Assembly (NCBI RefSeq): GCF_000067045.1
Contig: NC_010125.1
Coordinates: 274,001 to 338,000 of the forward strand
Direction of reading: 5' to 3'
Origin: Gluconacetobacter diazotrophicus PA1 5
Lineage (GTDB): Bacteria > Pseudomonadota > Alphaproteobacteria > Acetobacterales > Acetobacteraceae
Length of the DNA: 64,000 nt
Shown here: piece after piece, positions 1-9,845 of the stretch
How the letters are laid out: every line of letters starts with the position of its first letter
Position numbering within the stretch: position 1 is the first letter of the stretch
Notes under the pieces: model-generated
Database searches by the model: none
Seen by the model: only the letters and a program-made list of their open reading frames with translations
Told to the model about the DNA's origin: nothing
Translations under genes and position numbers: made by a program

Positions 1-200
1 GCCAGGATTTCGGATCCGGACTGTACGCGCGCGAGGTCGATTACCTGATCGACCGCGAATGGGCCCGTTCGGCCGAGGATATCCTGTGGCGCCGGTCCAA
101 GCTCGGCCTCCTGTTTTCCGCCGGGCAGGTCGCGGAACTCGAATCCTATATCGCGCATCGCGGCAAGCCCGTGGAATCGCAGGTGGCGGATGTAGCCTAG
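1..200 (+). CDS. glpD: Aerobic glycerol-3-phosphate dehydrogenase, C-terminal end (partial)
   Basis: Reading from base 3 gives 65 residues ending in TAG at 198-200; the gene starts upstream of the window. The segment with [19 protein letters not shown] is typical of the C-terminal cap of FAD-dependent glycerol-3-phosphate dehydrogenase, which oxidises glycerol 3-phosphate to dihydroxyacetone phosphate at the inner membrane and passes electrons to quinone. It lies 46 bases before dhaK on the same strand, and glpK and glpF follow further down, so it probably heads a glycerol/dihydroxyacetone operon. The identification rests only on this short tail and the context. Confidence 0.8.
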   Translation, partial: QDFGSGLYAREVDYLIDREWARSAEDILWRRSKLGLLFSAGQVAELESYIAHRGKPVESQVADVA

Positions 201-246
201 GACGTATCGGATTCGCCCCGCCCGAACAGGTCCCTGGAGACCAGGC

Positions 247-1248
247 ATGAAGAAGCTCATCAACGCCCCCGACCGGGTCGTCACCGAAGCCCTGGAGGGC
301 ATGGCGGCGGCCCACCCCGACCTGCTGACCGTCCATCTCGACCCCGCCTACATCATGCGCGCCGACGCGCCCGTGAAGGGCAAGGCCGCGCTGGTCTCGG
401 GCGGCGGATCGGGGCACGAACCGATGCATGGCGGCTATGTGGGGCGCGGCATGCTGGACGCCGCCTGTCCGGGCGCGGTCTTCACCAGCCCGACCCCCGA
501 CCAGATCCTGGCGGCGACCCGCGCGGTGACGGGCGAGCAGGGGGCGCTGCACATCGTCAAGAACTACACGGGCGACGTCATGAATTTCGACATGGCGGCC
601 GACCTGGCGCGGGAGGAAGGATTGCGGCTGGAGGCCGTGATCATCGACGACGACGTGGCGGTCAAGGACAGCCTCTACACGGCGGGGCGGCGCGGCGTCG
701 GCGGCACGATCCTGGCGGAGAAGATCTGCGGCGGCGCGGCCGAGGCCGGGGCGGACCTCGGGTCGCTGGCCCGCCTGTGCCGGGACGTGAACGCGTCCGT
801 CCGCTCGATGGGCGTGGCGCTGACGTCCTGCACCGTGCCGCATGTCGGAAAACCCAGTTTCGAACTGGGGGAAGACGAAATGGAATTCGGCATCGGCATC
901 CACGGCGAACCCGGACGGAAGCGCGTCGGGATGGAAAGCGCCGACCGCATCGCGGACATGCTGATGCAGCCGATCCTGGAGGACCTGCCGTTCCGCCGGG
1001 GCGACCCGGTCCTGCTGTTCGTCAACGGCCTGGGCGGCACGCCGCTGATCGAACTGTATATCGTCTATCGCGCGGCCCACCGGATCGCCCAGGCACATGG
1101 GCTGACCGTCGCCCGCTCGCTGGTCGGGTCCTACATCACCAGCCTGGAAATGGCCGGCACGTCGATCACGCTGCTGCGCCTGACGGACGAGATGACCCGC
1201 TACTGGGACGCCCCGTGCGTCACGCCCGCCCTGCGCTGGGGGGCGTGA
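247..1248 (+). CDS. dhaK: PEP-dependent dihydroxyacetone kinase, DhaK subunit
   Basis: A 333-residue protein, close to the family length. DhaK binds dihydroxyacetone covalently through a histidine and receives phosphate from ADP held by DhaL, giving dihydroxyacetone phosphate. Visible family signatures are [16 protein letters not shown] near residues 51-66, [10 protein letters not shown] near 106-115 and GIGIHGEPG with the substrate-binding histidine at about 219. The gene is followed after 4 bases by dhaL and then dhaM, the standard order for the PTS-coupled kinase. The first ATG fits the family N-terminus (MKKLIN) and follows a purine-rich GGAGACCAGGC stretch. Confidence 0.95.
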   Translation: MKKLINAPDRVVTEALEGMAAAHPDLLTVHLDPAYIMRADAPVKGKAALVSGGGSGHEPMHGGYVGRGMLDAACPGAVFTSPTPDQILAATRAVTGEQGALHIVKNYTGDVMNFDMAADLAREEGLRLEAVIIDDDVAVKDSLYTAGRRGVGGTILAEKICGGAAEAGADLGSLARLCRDVNASVRSMGVALTSCTVPHVGKPSFELGEDEMEFGIGIHGEPGRKRVGMESADRIADMLMQPILEDLPFRRGDPVLLFVNGLGGTPLIELYIVYRAAHRIAQAHGLTVARSLVGSYITSLEMAGTSITLLRLTDEMTRYWDAPCVTPALRWGA

Positions 1249-1252
1249 GCGC

Positions 1253-1888
1253 ATGCCGGATGCCCGCACGGCGGATGTCGCCTTGTTGTGCGTCTGGCTG
1301 CGCCGGGCGGCACAGGTCATCGACGACCGGCAGGACAGCCTGTCGGTGCTGGACGCCGTGATCGGCGACGGCGACCACGGGGCGAACATGGCGCGCGGCT
1401 TCCGGGCCGTGGCGGGCAAGCTGGACGAACCGCCCCCCGACGTCGCCGCCCTGTTGAAGCTGGTCGGCATGACGCTGATCAGCACCGTGGGCGGTGCGTC
1501 GGGGCCGCTGTACGGCACGTTCTTCCTGGACATGGGCAAGGCGGCCCGGGACGTCTCCGCCCTGGACGTTCCGGCATGGCGCACGCTGCTGGCGGCCGGG
1601 GTGGCCGGGGTCGCGGCGCGGGGCAAGGCCGTGGCGGGCGACAAGACCATGCTCGACGCCCTGATCCCGGCGGTGGCGGCCCTGTCCGGCACCCAGTCCG
1701 GCCCCGACACGCCGCAGGCCCTCGCCCGGGCGGCCGAGGCCGCCCGGCAGGGCGCGGAGGCGACCATCCCGATGATCGCGCGCAAGGGGCGGGCCAGCTA
1801 TCTGGGCGAGCGCTCGGCGGGGCATGAGGACCCGGGCGCCGCGTCCTCGGCGCTTCTGCTGACGGCCCTGGCCGATACGGCGGGCTAG
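1253..1888 (+). CDS. dhaL: Dihydroxyacetone kinase, DhaL (ADP-binding) subunit
   Basis: A 211-residue DhaL. This subunit holds ADP as a permanent cofactor that DhaM rephosphorylates, and donates phosphate to the substrate on DhaK. The Mg-ADP motif AVIGDGDHGANMARGF is at about residues 35-50, and the family segments GGASGPLYGTFF and KGRASYLGERSAGHEDPGA are present. The short spacing to dhaK and the 2-base gap to dhaM imply translational coupling. Confidence 0.95.
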   Translation: MPDARTADVALLCVWLRRAAQVIDDRQDSLSVLDAVIGDGDHGANMARGFRAVAGKLDEPPPDVAALLKLVGMTLISTVGGASGPLYGTFFLDMGKAARDVSALDVPAWRTLLAAGVAGVAARGKAVAGDKTMLDALIPAVAALSGTQSGPDTPQALARAAEAARQGAEATIPMIARKGRASYLGERSAGHEDPGAASSALLLTALADTAG

Positions 1889-1890
1889 CG

Positions 1891-4188
1891 ATGGACGCGC
1901 CCGACATCACGGCCCCCACCGCCCTGCTGCTGGTGTCGCACAGCGCGGCGCTGGCCGAAGCGACCGAGGCCCTGATCCGGCAGATGACCGGCACGCGCGT
2001 CGCGATCGCCCGCGCGGCCGGCGCCGGGCCGGGCGGCCGCGACCTCGGCACCGATCCCATGGCCATCGTCGCCGCCGCCGAATCGCTGCCGGCGGCGTGC
2101 GGCGCCATCGTCGTGCTGATGGATATCGGCAGCGCGCTGCTCAGCGCGGACATGGCGCGCGACCTGATGCCGGCGGGCGTGCGGGCCAGACTCCACCTCT
2201 CGCCCGCCGCCTTCGTCGAGGGCGCGCTGGCCGCCGCCCTGGCCGCCGCCGCCGGCCTGCCGGTCGAACGGGTCCTGGCCGAGGCGGAAAACGGACTGGC
2301 CGCGAAACGCGCGGACATCGCGCCATCCGCGCCCCAGCCCCAGCCCAAGCCCATGCCTTCGCCGGCAACGACAACGGCGACAGCACGCCGCGCCGTCACG
2401 CTGGCGGACCCGGCGGGGCTCCACCTGCGCCCCGCCGCCGCGTTCGTGACCGTCGCGGCGGGCTACGATGCCGATATCCGCCTGACGGCGAACGGCAGAA
2501 GCGCGCGCGCCGACAGCCTGACGGCGCTGCTGACGCTGGACGCCGCCGCGGGGGCCACCGTCACGATCGAGGCCTCCGGCCCGCAGGCCGAAGCCGCGGT
2601 CGCCGCCCTGGCCACCCTTCTGGCCCAGGCGCCCGAAGCGCCCCCGCCCGACCTGCCGGCGCCCCCGGCCACGGGGCCCATCCCGGTCTCGCCCGGCCGC
2701 GTCGCCGGCCCGCTGCATGTCGTGGACCGCGCGCCCCTGGCCATCCCGGACCATCCCGCCCCGGACCGGGACGCCGCCCGCATCCGGCTGCGCGCCGCCA
2801 TCGACGCCACGTTCGGCCGGTTGAGCGCCGGCCCGCCCATCATGGCGGCGCAGGCGACGCTGCTGCACGATCCGGCCCTGGTCGATGCGGCCTATGCCGC
2901 CATCCAGGACGCCGGATTGAACGAGGCCGCCGCCTGGTGGCGCGCGGTCCTGTCCACCCACGCCCGCTATGGCGCGCTGGACGCGCCCTACCTGCGGGCC
3001 AGGGGGCAGGACGTGATCGAGGTCGGGCGCGCGGTGCTCCAGCGCCTGCTGCCCGGCACGGGGCCGCGCGACCTGGCGGTGGGGCCGGCGCCGTGCATCC
3101 TGCTGGTCGATACCCTGACCGCGGCCGAGGCCGCGTCCCTGCCGGCCTCCGTCATCGGCGTGCTGGACCGGCAGGGCGGGGCGACCAGCCATGCCGCGAT
3201 CCTGCTGCGGGGCGCCGGCATTCCCGCCCTGGCCGGCGTGACGCTGGACCCGGTTCCCCGCACCGTCGCCTTCGACGGCGCCAGTGGGGAGATCGTGCCC
3301 GACCCCGACCCGGCCACCGCCCGGCGCTTCCAGTCCCCTCCGTCGCCGGCGCCCGCCGCCGGCCCGTCCGTGCTGCCCCTGCGGGACGGCACCGGCCTGG
3401 AACTGTGGGCCAATGTCGGCACCGTGCGCGAAAGCCTGGCGGCAGCGGCGGCCGGCGCCCACGGGATCGGCCTGGCGCGCACGGAAATCCTGTTCCTGGA
3501 CCGCCCGGACGCCCCCGCCGAGGCCGAGCAGGCCGAGCGGATCGCCGCCCTGCTGGCGCCGTTCCGGGGGCGTCCGGTCGTCGTGCGGGCGCTGGATGCC
3601 GGGGCGGACAAGCCGATCCCGTTCCTCGCCCTCGATCCCGAGGACAATCCGGCCCTGGGCGTGCGCGGCCTGCGCGCCCTGCTGCGCCGTCCCGCGTTCT
3701 TCCGCACCCATCTGCGCGCGATCCTGCGCGCGGGCGGTGCACACGACCTGCGCATCATGCTGCCGATGGTCACAGTCGCCGAGGAAATGCGCGCGGCGCG
3801 TGGCATCCTGGCGGATGCGTGCCGCGAGGCCGGAACGCCCATCCCCCCGCTGGGCGCGATGATCGAAGTCCCCGCCGCCGCGCTGCGGATCGAAGACCTT
3901 GTGGCGGAAACGGACTTCTTTTCGATCGGCACCAACGACCTGACGCAATATGTCATGGCGGCGGAACGCGGGCGGCAGGATTTCGCAGCGTTCGCGGACG
4001 CCGCGCATCCCGCTGTCATCGATCTGTGCGCGCACGTCGTCCGGCACGCGAACGGCAGGTCCGTCTCGGTCTGCGGGGAAGCGGCGGGCGATCCGCGTGC
4101 CGCGCGCCTGCTGGTCGCGGCGGGCATTCGCCGCCTGTCGATGGCCGCGACGCGCCTGGGCGCGATCCGCGCCGCCTTCGCCGCCTGA
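1891..4188 (+). CDS. dhaM: Multidomain phosphotransferase DhaM (EIIA-HPr-EI)
   Basis: A 765-residue protein carrying a complete phosphorelay to DhaL. The N-terminal EIIA-Man-like DhaM domain has its phosphohistidine in VSHSAAL (His17). A Pro/Ala/Thr-rich linker at about 145-165 leads to an HPr domain with GLHLRPAA. The rest is Enzyme I with the active histidine in GGATSHAAIL, PEP-site segments LARTEILFL and GTNDLTQYVMAAER, and the cysteine in VCGEAAGD. It takes phosphate from PEP and passes it along to the ADP on DhaL. A stand-alone HPr/EI pair is thus not required for this kinase. The start ATG lies 2 bases after the dhaL stop. Confidence 0.93.
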   Translation: MDAPDITAPTALLLVSHSAALAEATEALIRQMTGTRVAIARAAGAGPGGRDLGTDPMAIVAAAESLPAACGAIVVLMDIGSALLSADMARDLMPAGVRARLHLSPAAFVEGALAAALAAAAGLPVERVLAEAENGLAAKRADIAPSAPQPQPKPMPSPATTTATARRAVTLADPAGLHLRPAAAFVTVAAGYDADIRLTANGRSARADSLTALLTLDAAAGATVTIEASGPQAEAAVAALATLLAQAPEAPPPDLPAPPATGPIPVSPGRVAGPLHVVDRAPLAIPDHPAPDRDAARIRLRAAIDATFGRLSAGPPIMAAQATLLHDPALVDAAYAAIQDAGLNEAAAWWRAVLSTHARYGALDAPYLRARGQDVIEVGRAVLQRLLPGTGPRDLAVGPAPCILLVDTLTAAEAASLPASVIGVLDRQGGATSHAAILLRGAGIPALAGVTLDPVPRTVAFDGASGEIVPDPDPATARRFQSPPSPAPAAGPSVLPLRDGTGLELWANVGTVRESLAAAAAGAHGIGLARTEILFLDRPDAPAEAEQAERIAALLAPFRGRPVVVRALDAGADKPIPFLALDPEDNPALGVRGLRALLRRPAFFRTHLRAILRAGGAHDLRIMLPMVTVAEEMRAARGILADACREAGTPIPPLGAMIEVPAAALRIEDLVAETDFFSIGTNDLTQYVMAAERGRQDFAAFADAAHPAVIDLCAHVVRHANGRSVSVCGEAAGDPRAARLLVAAGIRRLSMAATRLGAIRAAFAA

Positions 4189-4297
4189 CGGGGAGAATCG
4201 CATGGTTTTTCGCAAACATCACGTGATATAAGGAAAATTTCAGAAAACCGCCAAGCGGTATGCCGCAAGAAGAAAAACCGTAAAGGGAGCAGGCACC
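4189..4297. promoter_or_regulatory. dhaM-glpK intergenic region with TCACGTGA palindrome
   Basis: This 109-base gap is more AT-rich than its flanks and precedes glpK. It contains the perfect 10-bp palindrome ATCACGTGAT at 4218-4227, and just before the glpK ATG an AAAGGGAGC ribosome-binding site. The same core octamer TCACGTGA recurs upstream of tkt at 20389-20396. It is a candidate operator by symmetry only; no regulator is identified. Confidence 0.35.
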
Positions 4298-5797
4298 ATG
4301 ACCAGCTATGTCGGCGCGATCGACCAGGGAACGACCAGTTCGCGCTTCATCATCTTCGACCGCCAAGGCCGGATCGCCTCGGTCGCGCAGAAGGAACATC
4401 GACAGATCTATCCCCGCCCGGGCTGGGTGGAACATGACCCTGTCGAAATCATGAACAACACCAACGAAATGATCGGGGCGGCGCTGGCCCGCGCCAACCT
4501 GGCGGCGGAGGACCTGGCCGCCGTCGGCATCACCAACCAGCGGGAAACGACCGTCCTGTGGGACCGGGAAACCGGCAGGCCGCTGCACAACGCCCTGGTG
4601 TGGCAGGATACGCGGGTCGATCAACTGGTCACGACATTCGCCGCCGACGGGGGGCAGGACCGTTTCCGCCAGGTCACCGGCCTGCCGCTGGCCAGTTACT
4701 TCGCGGGGCTGAAGCTCCGCTGGCTGCTGGACAACGTGGATGGCGCGCGCGCGAAGGCGGAAGCGGGGCAGGCCCTGTTCGGCACCATCGACAGCTGGGT
4801 CATCTGGAACCTGACCGGCGGGCCGAACGGCGGCATCCATGTGACGGACGTCACCAACGCCTCGCGCACCCAGTTGATGAACCTGGAAACCTGCGACTGG
4901 GATCGCGGCATGCTGGACGTCTTCGCCATTCCCGCCGCATGCCTGCCCAAAATCGTGCCCTCATCCTTCGTGTATGGTGAAATCGCCACGCCGACGCTGA
5001 AGGGTACGAAGATCGCCGGCATCCTGGGCGACCAGCAGGCCGCCCTGGTCGGCCAGACCTGCTTTTCACCGGGCGAGGCCAAGAACACCTACGGCACGGG
5101 CTCGTTCCTGCTGATGAACACGGGCGTCAAGCCGGTGCAGTCCAAGGCGGGCCTGCTGACGACGCTGGCCTACCAGTTCGGCGAGGAACGCCCCTGCTAC
5201 GCGCTGGAGGGCGCCATCGCCATCACCGGGGCGCTGGTGCAATGGCTGCGCGACAATCTGAAACTGTTCGATATCGCGACCCAGATCGAACCGCTGGCCC
5301 GCAGCGTGGAGGATAACGGCGGTATCTATATCGTGCCGGCCTTCTCCGGCCTGTACGCGCCGTACTGGAAGGAAAACGCCCGTGGCGTGATCGCCGGGCT
5401 GACGCGCTACGTCACCCGGGCGCATTTCGCCCGCGCGGCGCTGGAATCCACCGCCTATCAGGTGCGCGACGTGGTGGAGGCGATGGAAAGCGACAGCGGC
5501 ATCAGGCTGACCAGCCTGAAGACCGACGGCGGCATGGTGGCCAACGAACTGCTGATGCAGTTCCAGGCCGACATCCTGAACGTTCCCGTCGTCCGACCCA
5601 AGGTCGTCGAAACCACGGCCCTCGGCGCCGCCTACGCGGCGGGGCTGGCCGTGGGGTACTGGAGCAACACGGACGACCTGCGCGCCAACTGGGAAATCGA
5701 CAAGACCTGGACACCGTCCATGCCGGAAGACCGCCGCGCCCATTACACGAAATCCTGGAAGAAGGCCGTGCAGCGGTCCTTCGACTGGGTGGATTGA
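4298..5797 (+). CDS. glpK: Glycerol kinase
   Basis: A 499-residue FGGY-family kinase, the usual GlpK length. It phosphorylates cytoplasmic glycerol with ATP to glycerol 3-phosphate, which GlpD then oxidises. Diagnostic segments are the N-terminal phosphate-binding [12 protein letters not shown] (about 6-17), [20 protein letters not shown] (about 72-91), [26 protein letters not shown] and the FGGY-type [16 protein letters not shown]. The start is supported by AAAGGGAGC 7 bases upstream. glpF follows closely. Confidence 0.97.
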   Translation: MTSYVGAIDQGTTSSRFIIFDRQGRIASVAQKEHRQIYPRPGWVEHDPVEIMNNTNEMIGAALARANLAAEDLAAVGITNQRETTVLWDRETGRPLHNALVWQDTRVDQLVTTFAADGGQDRFRQVTGLPLASYFAGLKLRWLLDNVDGARAKAEAGQALFGTIDSWVIWNLTGGPNGGIHVTDVTNASRTQLMNLETCDWDRGMLDVFAIPAACLPKIVPSSFVYGEIATPTLKGTKIAGILGDQQAALVGQTCFSPGEAKNTYGTGSFLLMNTGVKPVQSKAGLLTTLAYQFGEERPCYALEGAIAITGALVQWLRDNLKLFDIATQIEPLARSVEDNGGIYIVPAFSGLYAPYWKENARGVIAGLTRYVTRAHFARAALESTAYQVRDVVEAMESDSGIRLTSLKTDGGMVANELLMQFQADILNVPVVRPKVVETTALGAAYAAGLAVGYWSNTDDLRANWEIDKTWTPSMPEDRRAHYTKSWKKAVQRSFDWVD

Positions 5798-5841
5798 CGA
5801 TCGCGGGCGCCTGCAACGAGACCATGTGGGGGGAAGAACCC

Positions 5842-6681
5842 ATGAGCAGAGAATTTCTCGGCGAGCTGATTTCCGAAGCGCTCGCCGTCCTCATCATCAT
5901 CGCCTTCGGCGATTCCGTCGCGGCGATGTACATCCTGTACGATCCCAGTCCCTACCTGAACGCCTACTGGGGCGTGTGCATTTCCTGGGGGCTGGGCGTT
6001 ACCATCGCCATCTATGCGACGGCCTCGGTGTCCGGCACCCACGCCAACCCGGCCGTCACGCTGGCACTGGCGATCTACCGGCATTTCCCGTGGCGCAAGG
6101 TGGTGCCGTACTGCATCGCGCAGATCATCGGCGCCTTCCTCGGGGCTGCCATCGTCTATGCGCTGTATGTCACCGTCATCGACGATTTCAACACGGTGCA
6201 CCACCTGACGCGCGCGGCCGGGGGCGCGGCCGGGGTCTTCTTCACCCATCCGGGCCACGCCATCACGCCCATGCACGCGTTCAGCGACCAGATCATCCTG
6301 ACCGCCTTCCTGCTGTTCGGAATCTTCGCGATTACCGAGCAATATAACGAAATGGCGCCGGGCGCGAATTTCGGTGCCCTGATCATCGGTTTCCTCGTCG
6401 CCCTGATCGGCGCCTCGATGGGCTACCTGGAGGCCTGGGCCATCAACCCCGCCCGTGATTTCGGTCCGCGCCTGTTCGCCTATTTCGCCGGATGGGATCA
6501 ATCGGCCTTCCCCTCGCCGGGGAATTACTGGTGGGTGCCGATCGCCGGGCCGCTGATCGGCGGCGTCGTGGGGGCCACGGTCTATGAATATCTGGTCCAC
6601 CCGTTCCTGCCGGCGCACATCCGCGCGCAGAAGGCCCTGCACGCCGTGGTCACGACCCCGCCGCCCCGCGCGGCGGAATAG
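5842..6681 (+). CDS. glpF: Glycerol uptake facilitator (aquaglyceroporin)
   Basis: A MIP-family channel of 279 residues with six hydrophobic spans and both pore loops. The first NPA is in GTHANPAVT (69-71) and the second in INPARDFGP (202-204), followed by Asp as in glycerol-conducting members. It admits glycerol for GlpK. I chose ATG 5842 because GGGGGGAAGAACCC lies immediately upstream and the family begins near this point. An in-frame ATG at 5794 would overlap the glpK stop and add a 16-residue leader unlike the family. Confidence 0.92.
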   Translation: MSREFLGELISEALAVLIIIAFGDSVAAMYILYDPSPYLNAYWGVCISWGLGVTIAIYATASVSGTHANPAVTLALAIYRHFPWRKVVPYCIAQIIGAFLGAAIVYALYVTVIDDFNTVHHLTRAAGGAAGVFFTHPGHAITPMHAFSDQIILTAFLLFGIFAITEQYNEMAPGANFGALIIGFLVALIGASMGYLEAWAINPARDFGPRLFAYFAGWDQSAFPSPGNYWWVPIAGPLIGGVVGATVYEYLVHPFLPAHIRAQKALHAVVTTPPPRAAE

Positions 6682-6709
6682 GGACGACGGAGCAGGGGGA
6701 ACAGGGACC

Positions 6710-6741
6710 GGCCGCGTGATTCCCCGGGGAATCACGCGGCC
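6710..6741. terminator. Perfect 32-bp palindrome, probable bidirectional terminator
   Basis: Two exactly complementary 16-base arms (first arm GGCCGCGTGATTCCCC) abut with no spacer and are followed on the plus strand by TTTCCC. The site is 28 bases after glpF and just past the end of the convergent lipoprotein gene, the expected place for a shared terminator. Confidence 0.75.
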
Positions 6742-6750
6742 TTTCCCGTA

Positions 6751-7233
6751 TCATACCCGGCCGTAGGCGAAGCTGTTGCGCGGGCGCGGCGCCAGGCGGA
6801 AGGCCAGGCCGCCGGGGCTGAGGTCCGGCCTGCCGTCACTGGTGGCGGGCACCAGCATCCCGTTCGGCAGTTCGATGAAATGCGAAATCAGCGTCTCGTG
6901 GTGCATGCCGGTGCTCAGGCCGGACAGGTCGATCCGCAGGCACGCCTGGCCGTCGATCGTCACCGGCTGCGCGGTCCAGGTGCCGCCCATATAGTCCGAC
7001 TGGTTCTGTTGCGCGGCGTCCAGCCACATCGTCTGCGTATGCATCCGAAACCGGCCCTGGCGCGCGGTCGGCGGGCCCAGCAGCACCAGTTCGACGGAAA
7101 CATAGGCCTGCGGGCCGGGCAGGGGCGGATAGCCGTACCAGTCGCCGAACACCGGGCCGGTCGGCTGCACGCAGCCGCCCAGGCCGACCGCCATCCCCAG
7201 CAGCAACGCCGCGACGCGCCGGCCCGCCGTCAT
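6751..7233 (-). CDS. Small outer-membrane-type lipoprotein, unknown function
   Basis: A 160-residue protein with a clear lipoprotein signal: Arg-Arg, a hydrophobic stretch, then lipobox VGLGGC with Cys21. The mature part (LDAAQQNQSDYMGGTWTAQPV, then FIELPNGMLVPATSDGRPDLSPGG) looks like a small beta-rich globular domain that I do not recognise. Residue 22 is Val rather than Asp, so outer-membrane localisation is favoured. It converges on glpF and stands alone between glpF and the LysR gene. Confidence 0.7.
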   Translation of the reverse strand: MTAGRRVAALLLGMAVGLGGCVQPTGPVFGDWYGYPPLPGPQAYVSVELVLLGPPTARQGRFRMHTQTMWLDAAQQNQSDYMGGTWTAQPVTIDGQACLRIDLSGLSTGMHHETLISHFIELPNGMLVPATSDGRPDLSPGGLAFRLAPRPRNSFAYGRV

Positions 7234-7343
7234 GGCAGGGTCAGGGGGGCCGGCACCCCGTCACCGATTGGCATACCCATTTTCTGTGTCCCAGTCTGGA
7301 ATCGCGCGATCATAACCAGATTTCCCGTGCCGGCGCAGGGGAT

Positions 7344-8300
7344 TTAACGCTCCGGCGGCAGGAACGCGCCGGCGGTGCGCGACAGCCAGGTGCTGAAGCG
7401 CACCAGGGCGGGCCGGTCCCGCCGGGTTTCCGGCACGAACAGCGTATAGGCCCCGATCTCCACGCCCGGAAACGGCGCGCCCGGCGGGCCCAGCCGCACC
7501 AGCGTACCGCGCTCCAGGTCGTCCGCCACCAGGAACGGATTGGCCAGCGCCACGCCCTGTCCCTCACGTGCCGCCGCCAGCACCACATGGGCATGCCACA
7601 GCCGCGCCGCCGGGGTGATGCGGGGCACGGCCACGCCCTGCCGCGCGAACCATGCCAGCCATTCGTGGCTGTCCTCCTCGGCCAGCAGCGGCAGCGCCGG
7701 CAGGTCGCCGATCGTGCGGATCGTGCCCGCGCGGCGGATGAAATCGGGGCTGGCGACCGGGAACACCACCGGCCGCGCCAGATCCACCCGGCGGATGCCC
7801 GGGGTGTCGTACGCGCCATCGGGCGCACCGCCGGGCGCGCCGTCCAGCCGATAGCGGATATCCGCATCCACCCCGTCGGACCAGAACGACGCCCGCGCGT
7901 CGGTCGGGCGCAGCACCAGGTCGATCTCGGGATGTTCGGCACGAAACGCGCCCAGCCGTCGCACCAGCCAGTGGAAGGCGAAGCCCGGCACGCACCAGAC
8001 GCTCAGGTGCGACGCGTCGCCCAGGCGCAGCGCCTCGGTGGCGCTCGCGATCTCGTCCAGCGCCGCCGCGATCCGCGCGTGATAGGCCCGGCCCGCCGCG
8101 TTCAGCGTTCCCTGGCCCTGGCCGGGGGACCGGTCCAGCAATGGCACCCCGATCCATTGCTCCAGCGCCCGCACCTGCCGGCTGACCACCGCGTGGTCCA
8201 CGCCCAGCCAGGTCGCGGCCCGGCGAATGCCGCCGGTCCGGCCGAAGGCGTCGAAGGCCCGCAACGGGGCGAACGGGGGAAGGGGGCGCCGGTCGGACAT
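7344..8300 (-). CDS. LysR-family transcriptional regulator (GcvA-like)
   Basis: A 318-residue LysR regulator. The winged helix-turn-helix is at about residues 10-65 (AFDAFGRTGGIRRAATWLGV, then AVVSRQVRALEQWIGVPLLDR), followed by a substrate-binding domain with DLPALPLLAEEDSHEWLAWF and VLAAAREGQGVALANPFLV, which resembles the GcvA/AmpR branch. The start at 8300 matches the family N-terminus; the 79-residue in-frame extension upstream is not plausible. It is divergent from the mau-like operon, so that operon is its likely target. Confidence 0.88.
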   Translation of the reverse strand: MSDRRPLPPFAPLRAFDAFGRTGGIRRAATWLGVDHAVVSRQVRALEQWIGVPLLDRSPGQGQGTLNAAGRAYHARIAAALDEIASATEALRLGDASHLSVWCVPGFAFHWLVRRLGAFRAEHPEIDLVLRPTDARASFWSDGVDADIRYRLDGAPGGAPDGAYDTPGIRRVDLARPVVFPVASPDFIRRAGTIRTIGDLPALPLLAEEDSHEWLAWFARQGVAVPRITPAARLWHAHVVLAAAREGQGVALANPFLVADDLERGTLVRLGPPGAPFPGVEIGAYTLFVPETRRDRPALVRFSTWLSRTAGAFLPPER

Positions 8301-8602
8301 GGGGCTCCGCAGTCTCGGATGCTCGGGTCGGGGGACCATGTGCGCATACCGGTGCCTTTTTGTCACCACCGCCGCACGCGAAGGCGCCTTCCACGCAACG
8401 TTACGGTCAACTAAGAAAAATCCGGTGTGCCGGAAGCGGGGGGACAGAAACTGTGCCTTGCCGGCAACAAAATGAAATTTTCGAACATAGACCGCTCGGG
8501 TTCCATTCTGCCGCGTGCCGAAGCCCGGTAAAACCACCCCGGGGCCGGTGGATATACTTCGCCCCGCCGGGCCGCTCGGGGCCTGAAACTGCGGAAGTCT
8601 GC
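8301..8602. promoter_or_regulatory. Divergent promoter region between LysR gene and mauB
   Basis: About 300 bases without a convincing gene. It contains a local AT-rich patch with the 13-bp symmetry AAAAT GAA ATTTT at 8469-8481, a reasonable candidate for LysR binding or a promoter core in a GC-rich background. No clear sigma-70 pair could be fixed by eye. Confidence 0.4.
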
Positions 8603-9832
8603 ATGATGCGATGGATGGCGATATCTCATGACCGGACCGGCCTGACGGAAAGCCGCCGCGTGCCGCGCGGCCTGGCGGTGCCGGGCGCGCTGCTGGCCGC
8701 CCGACTGGCCGTGGCGGTGGCCGTGGCGGGGGCGCCCGCGCCGTCCCGCGCCGCCGTCCCCCCGGTGCTGGAGGCGGAACAGAGCGACGTCGCCACCCTG
8801 CCGCCTTTCGCCCCGCACTGGGTCCTGCCGCCCACCGCCCGCACCGCCTACACGCTCTATGACGCCGATGCCGGGCGCATCCTCGGCACCATTCCCGCCG
8901 GCATCGTGGGCAATATCGCGCTGTCGCCCGACCGGCGCAGCGTCTATGTGGCCGATACGATCTGGTCGCGCGTCGACCACGGCACGCGGCAGGACCTGCT
9001 GCAGGAATATGACGCCCGCACCCTGTCCCTGCGGCGCGAAATCACGCTGCCGCCCCGGGCGCTGGCGGTGTACCAGTCGCGCGACTTCGCCCTCAGCGCC
9101 GACGGCAGATGGGCCTACAGCTTCAACATGAGCCCGGCGACATCGGTCACGGTCGTCGACCTGGCCCATGCCGCGGTGGCGCGGACGGTCGACATCCCCG
9201 GCTGCGCCCTGGTCTATCCCTGGAAATCGGGCGGCTTCTCCAGCCTGTGCGGCGACGGTTCGCTGACCAATGTCGGCTATGACGGCGGCAAGCCCACCGT
9301 CACCCACACCACCCCGTTCTTCGACGCGAACACCGACCCGATCTTCGAGGGCGCGCCGGTGGACCGCGCCACCGGCCACGCCCTGTTCGTCTCCTATACC
9401 GGCAAGGTCTATGACGCGGCGCTGGGCCAGGCGCCCGTGATCGCGGCCCCCTGGTCCATCCAGCAGGCGGCGGGCCAGCCGGCGGCGGGCACCGGGGTGC
9501 AGGAACTGGCATGGCGTCCCGGCGGGTCGCAGCCCTTCGCCTGGAACCGCGCCACCGGGCACCTGTTCGTGCTGATGCACACCGGCACCTACTGGACGCA
9601 CAAGAACCCGGGCACCGAGGTCTGGGAACTCGATCCCGCCCGCCACGCGCTGGTGCGGCGCATCGACCTGCCCGCGCCCGCCCGCGGCATCGCGGTCAGC
9701 GCGGATGCCGCGCCGCTGCTCTACGCCGCGGCCCAGGACGGGACGATGGCGGTCATCGACGTGCGCACCGGCACGCTCCGCCGCAGTATCGAGGCCCAGG
9801 CCGGCCCCATGCTGCTGGCGCCCGACCTGTGA
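8603..9832 (+). CDS. mauB: Methylamine/aralkylamine dehydrogenase large (beta-propeller) subunit
   Basis: A 409-residue exported protein: a signal peptide rich in Ala/Val (about 20-50), then a seven-bladed propeller typical of the amine dehydrogenase heavy chain. Family segments include LSPDRRSVYVADTIWSR, DIPGCALVYP, GFSSLCGDGSL, PIFEGAPVDR and AWNRATGHLFVLMH. With MauA it forms the periplasmic quinoprotein that oxidises primary amines to aldehyde plus ammonia. The start at 8603 is chosen because a signal peptide follows; upstream in-frame codons give no protein-like sequence. Substrate (methylamine or aromatic amine) cannot be told from sequence alone. Confidence 0.88.
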   Translation: MMRWMAISHDRTGLTESRRVPRGLAVPGALLAARLAVAVAVAGAPAPSRAAVPPVLEAEQSDVATLPPFAPHWVLPPTARTAYTLYDADAGRILGTIPAGIVGNIALSPDRRSVYVADTIWSRVDHGTRQDLLQEYDARTLSLRREITLPPRALAVYQSRDFALSADGRWAYSFNMSPATSVTVVDLAHAAVARTVDIPGCALVYPWKSGGFSSLCGDGSLTNVGYDGGKPTVTHTTPFFDANTDPIFEGAPVDRATGHALFVSYTGKVYDAALGQAPVIAAPWSIQQAAGQPAAGTGVQELAWRPGGSQPFAWNRATGHLFVLMHTGTYWTHKNPGTEVWELDPARHALVRRIDLPAPARGIAVSADAAPLLYAAAQDGTMAVIDVRTGTLRRSIEAQAGPMLLAPDL

Positions 9833-9845
9833 CGGGGACGGGACG

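Noticed and set aside
1885-4215. 776-codon open frame antisense to dhaM
   Set aside because: Low-complexity Arg/Gly/Ala sequence created by GC-rich codon bias opposite a clear gene; no ribosome-binding site or domain.
5794-5841. Upstream start for glpF
   Set aside because: It would overlap the glpK stop and add 16 polar residues not found in the family; ATG 5842 has the better ribosome-binding site.
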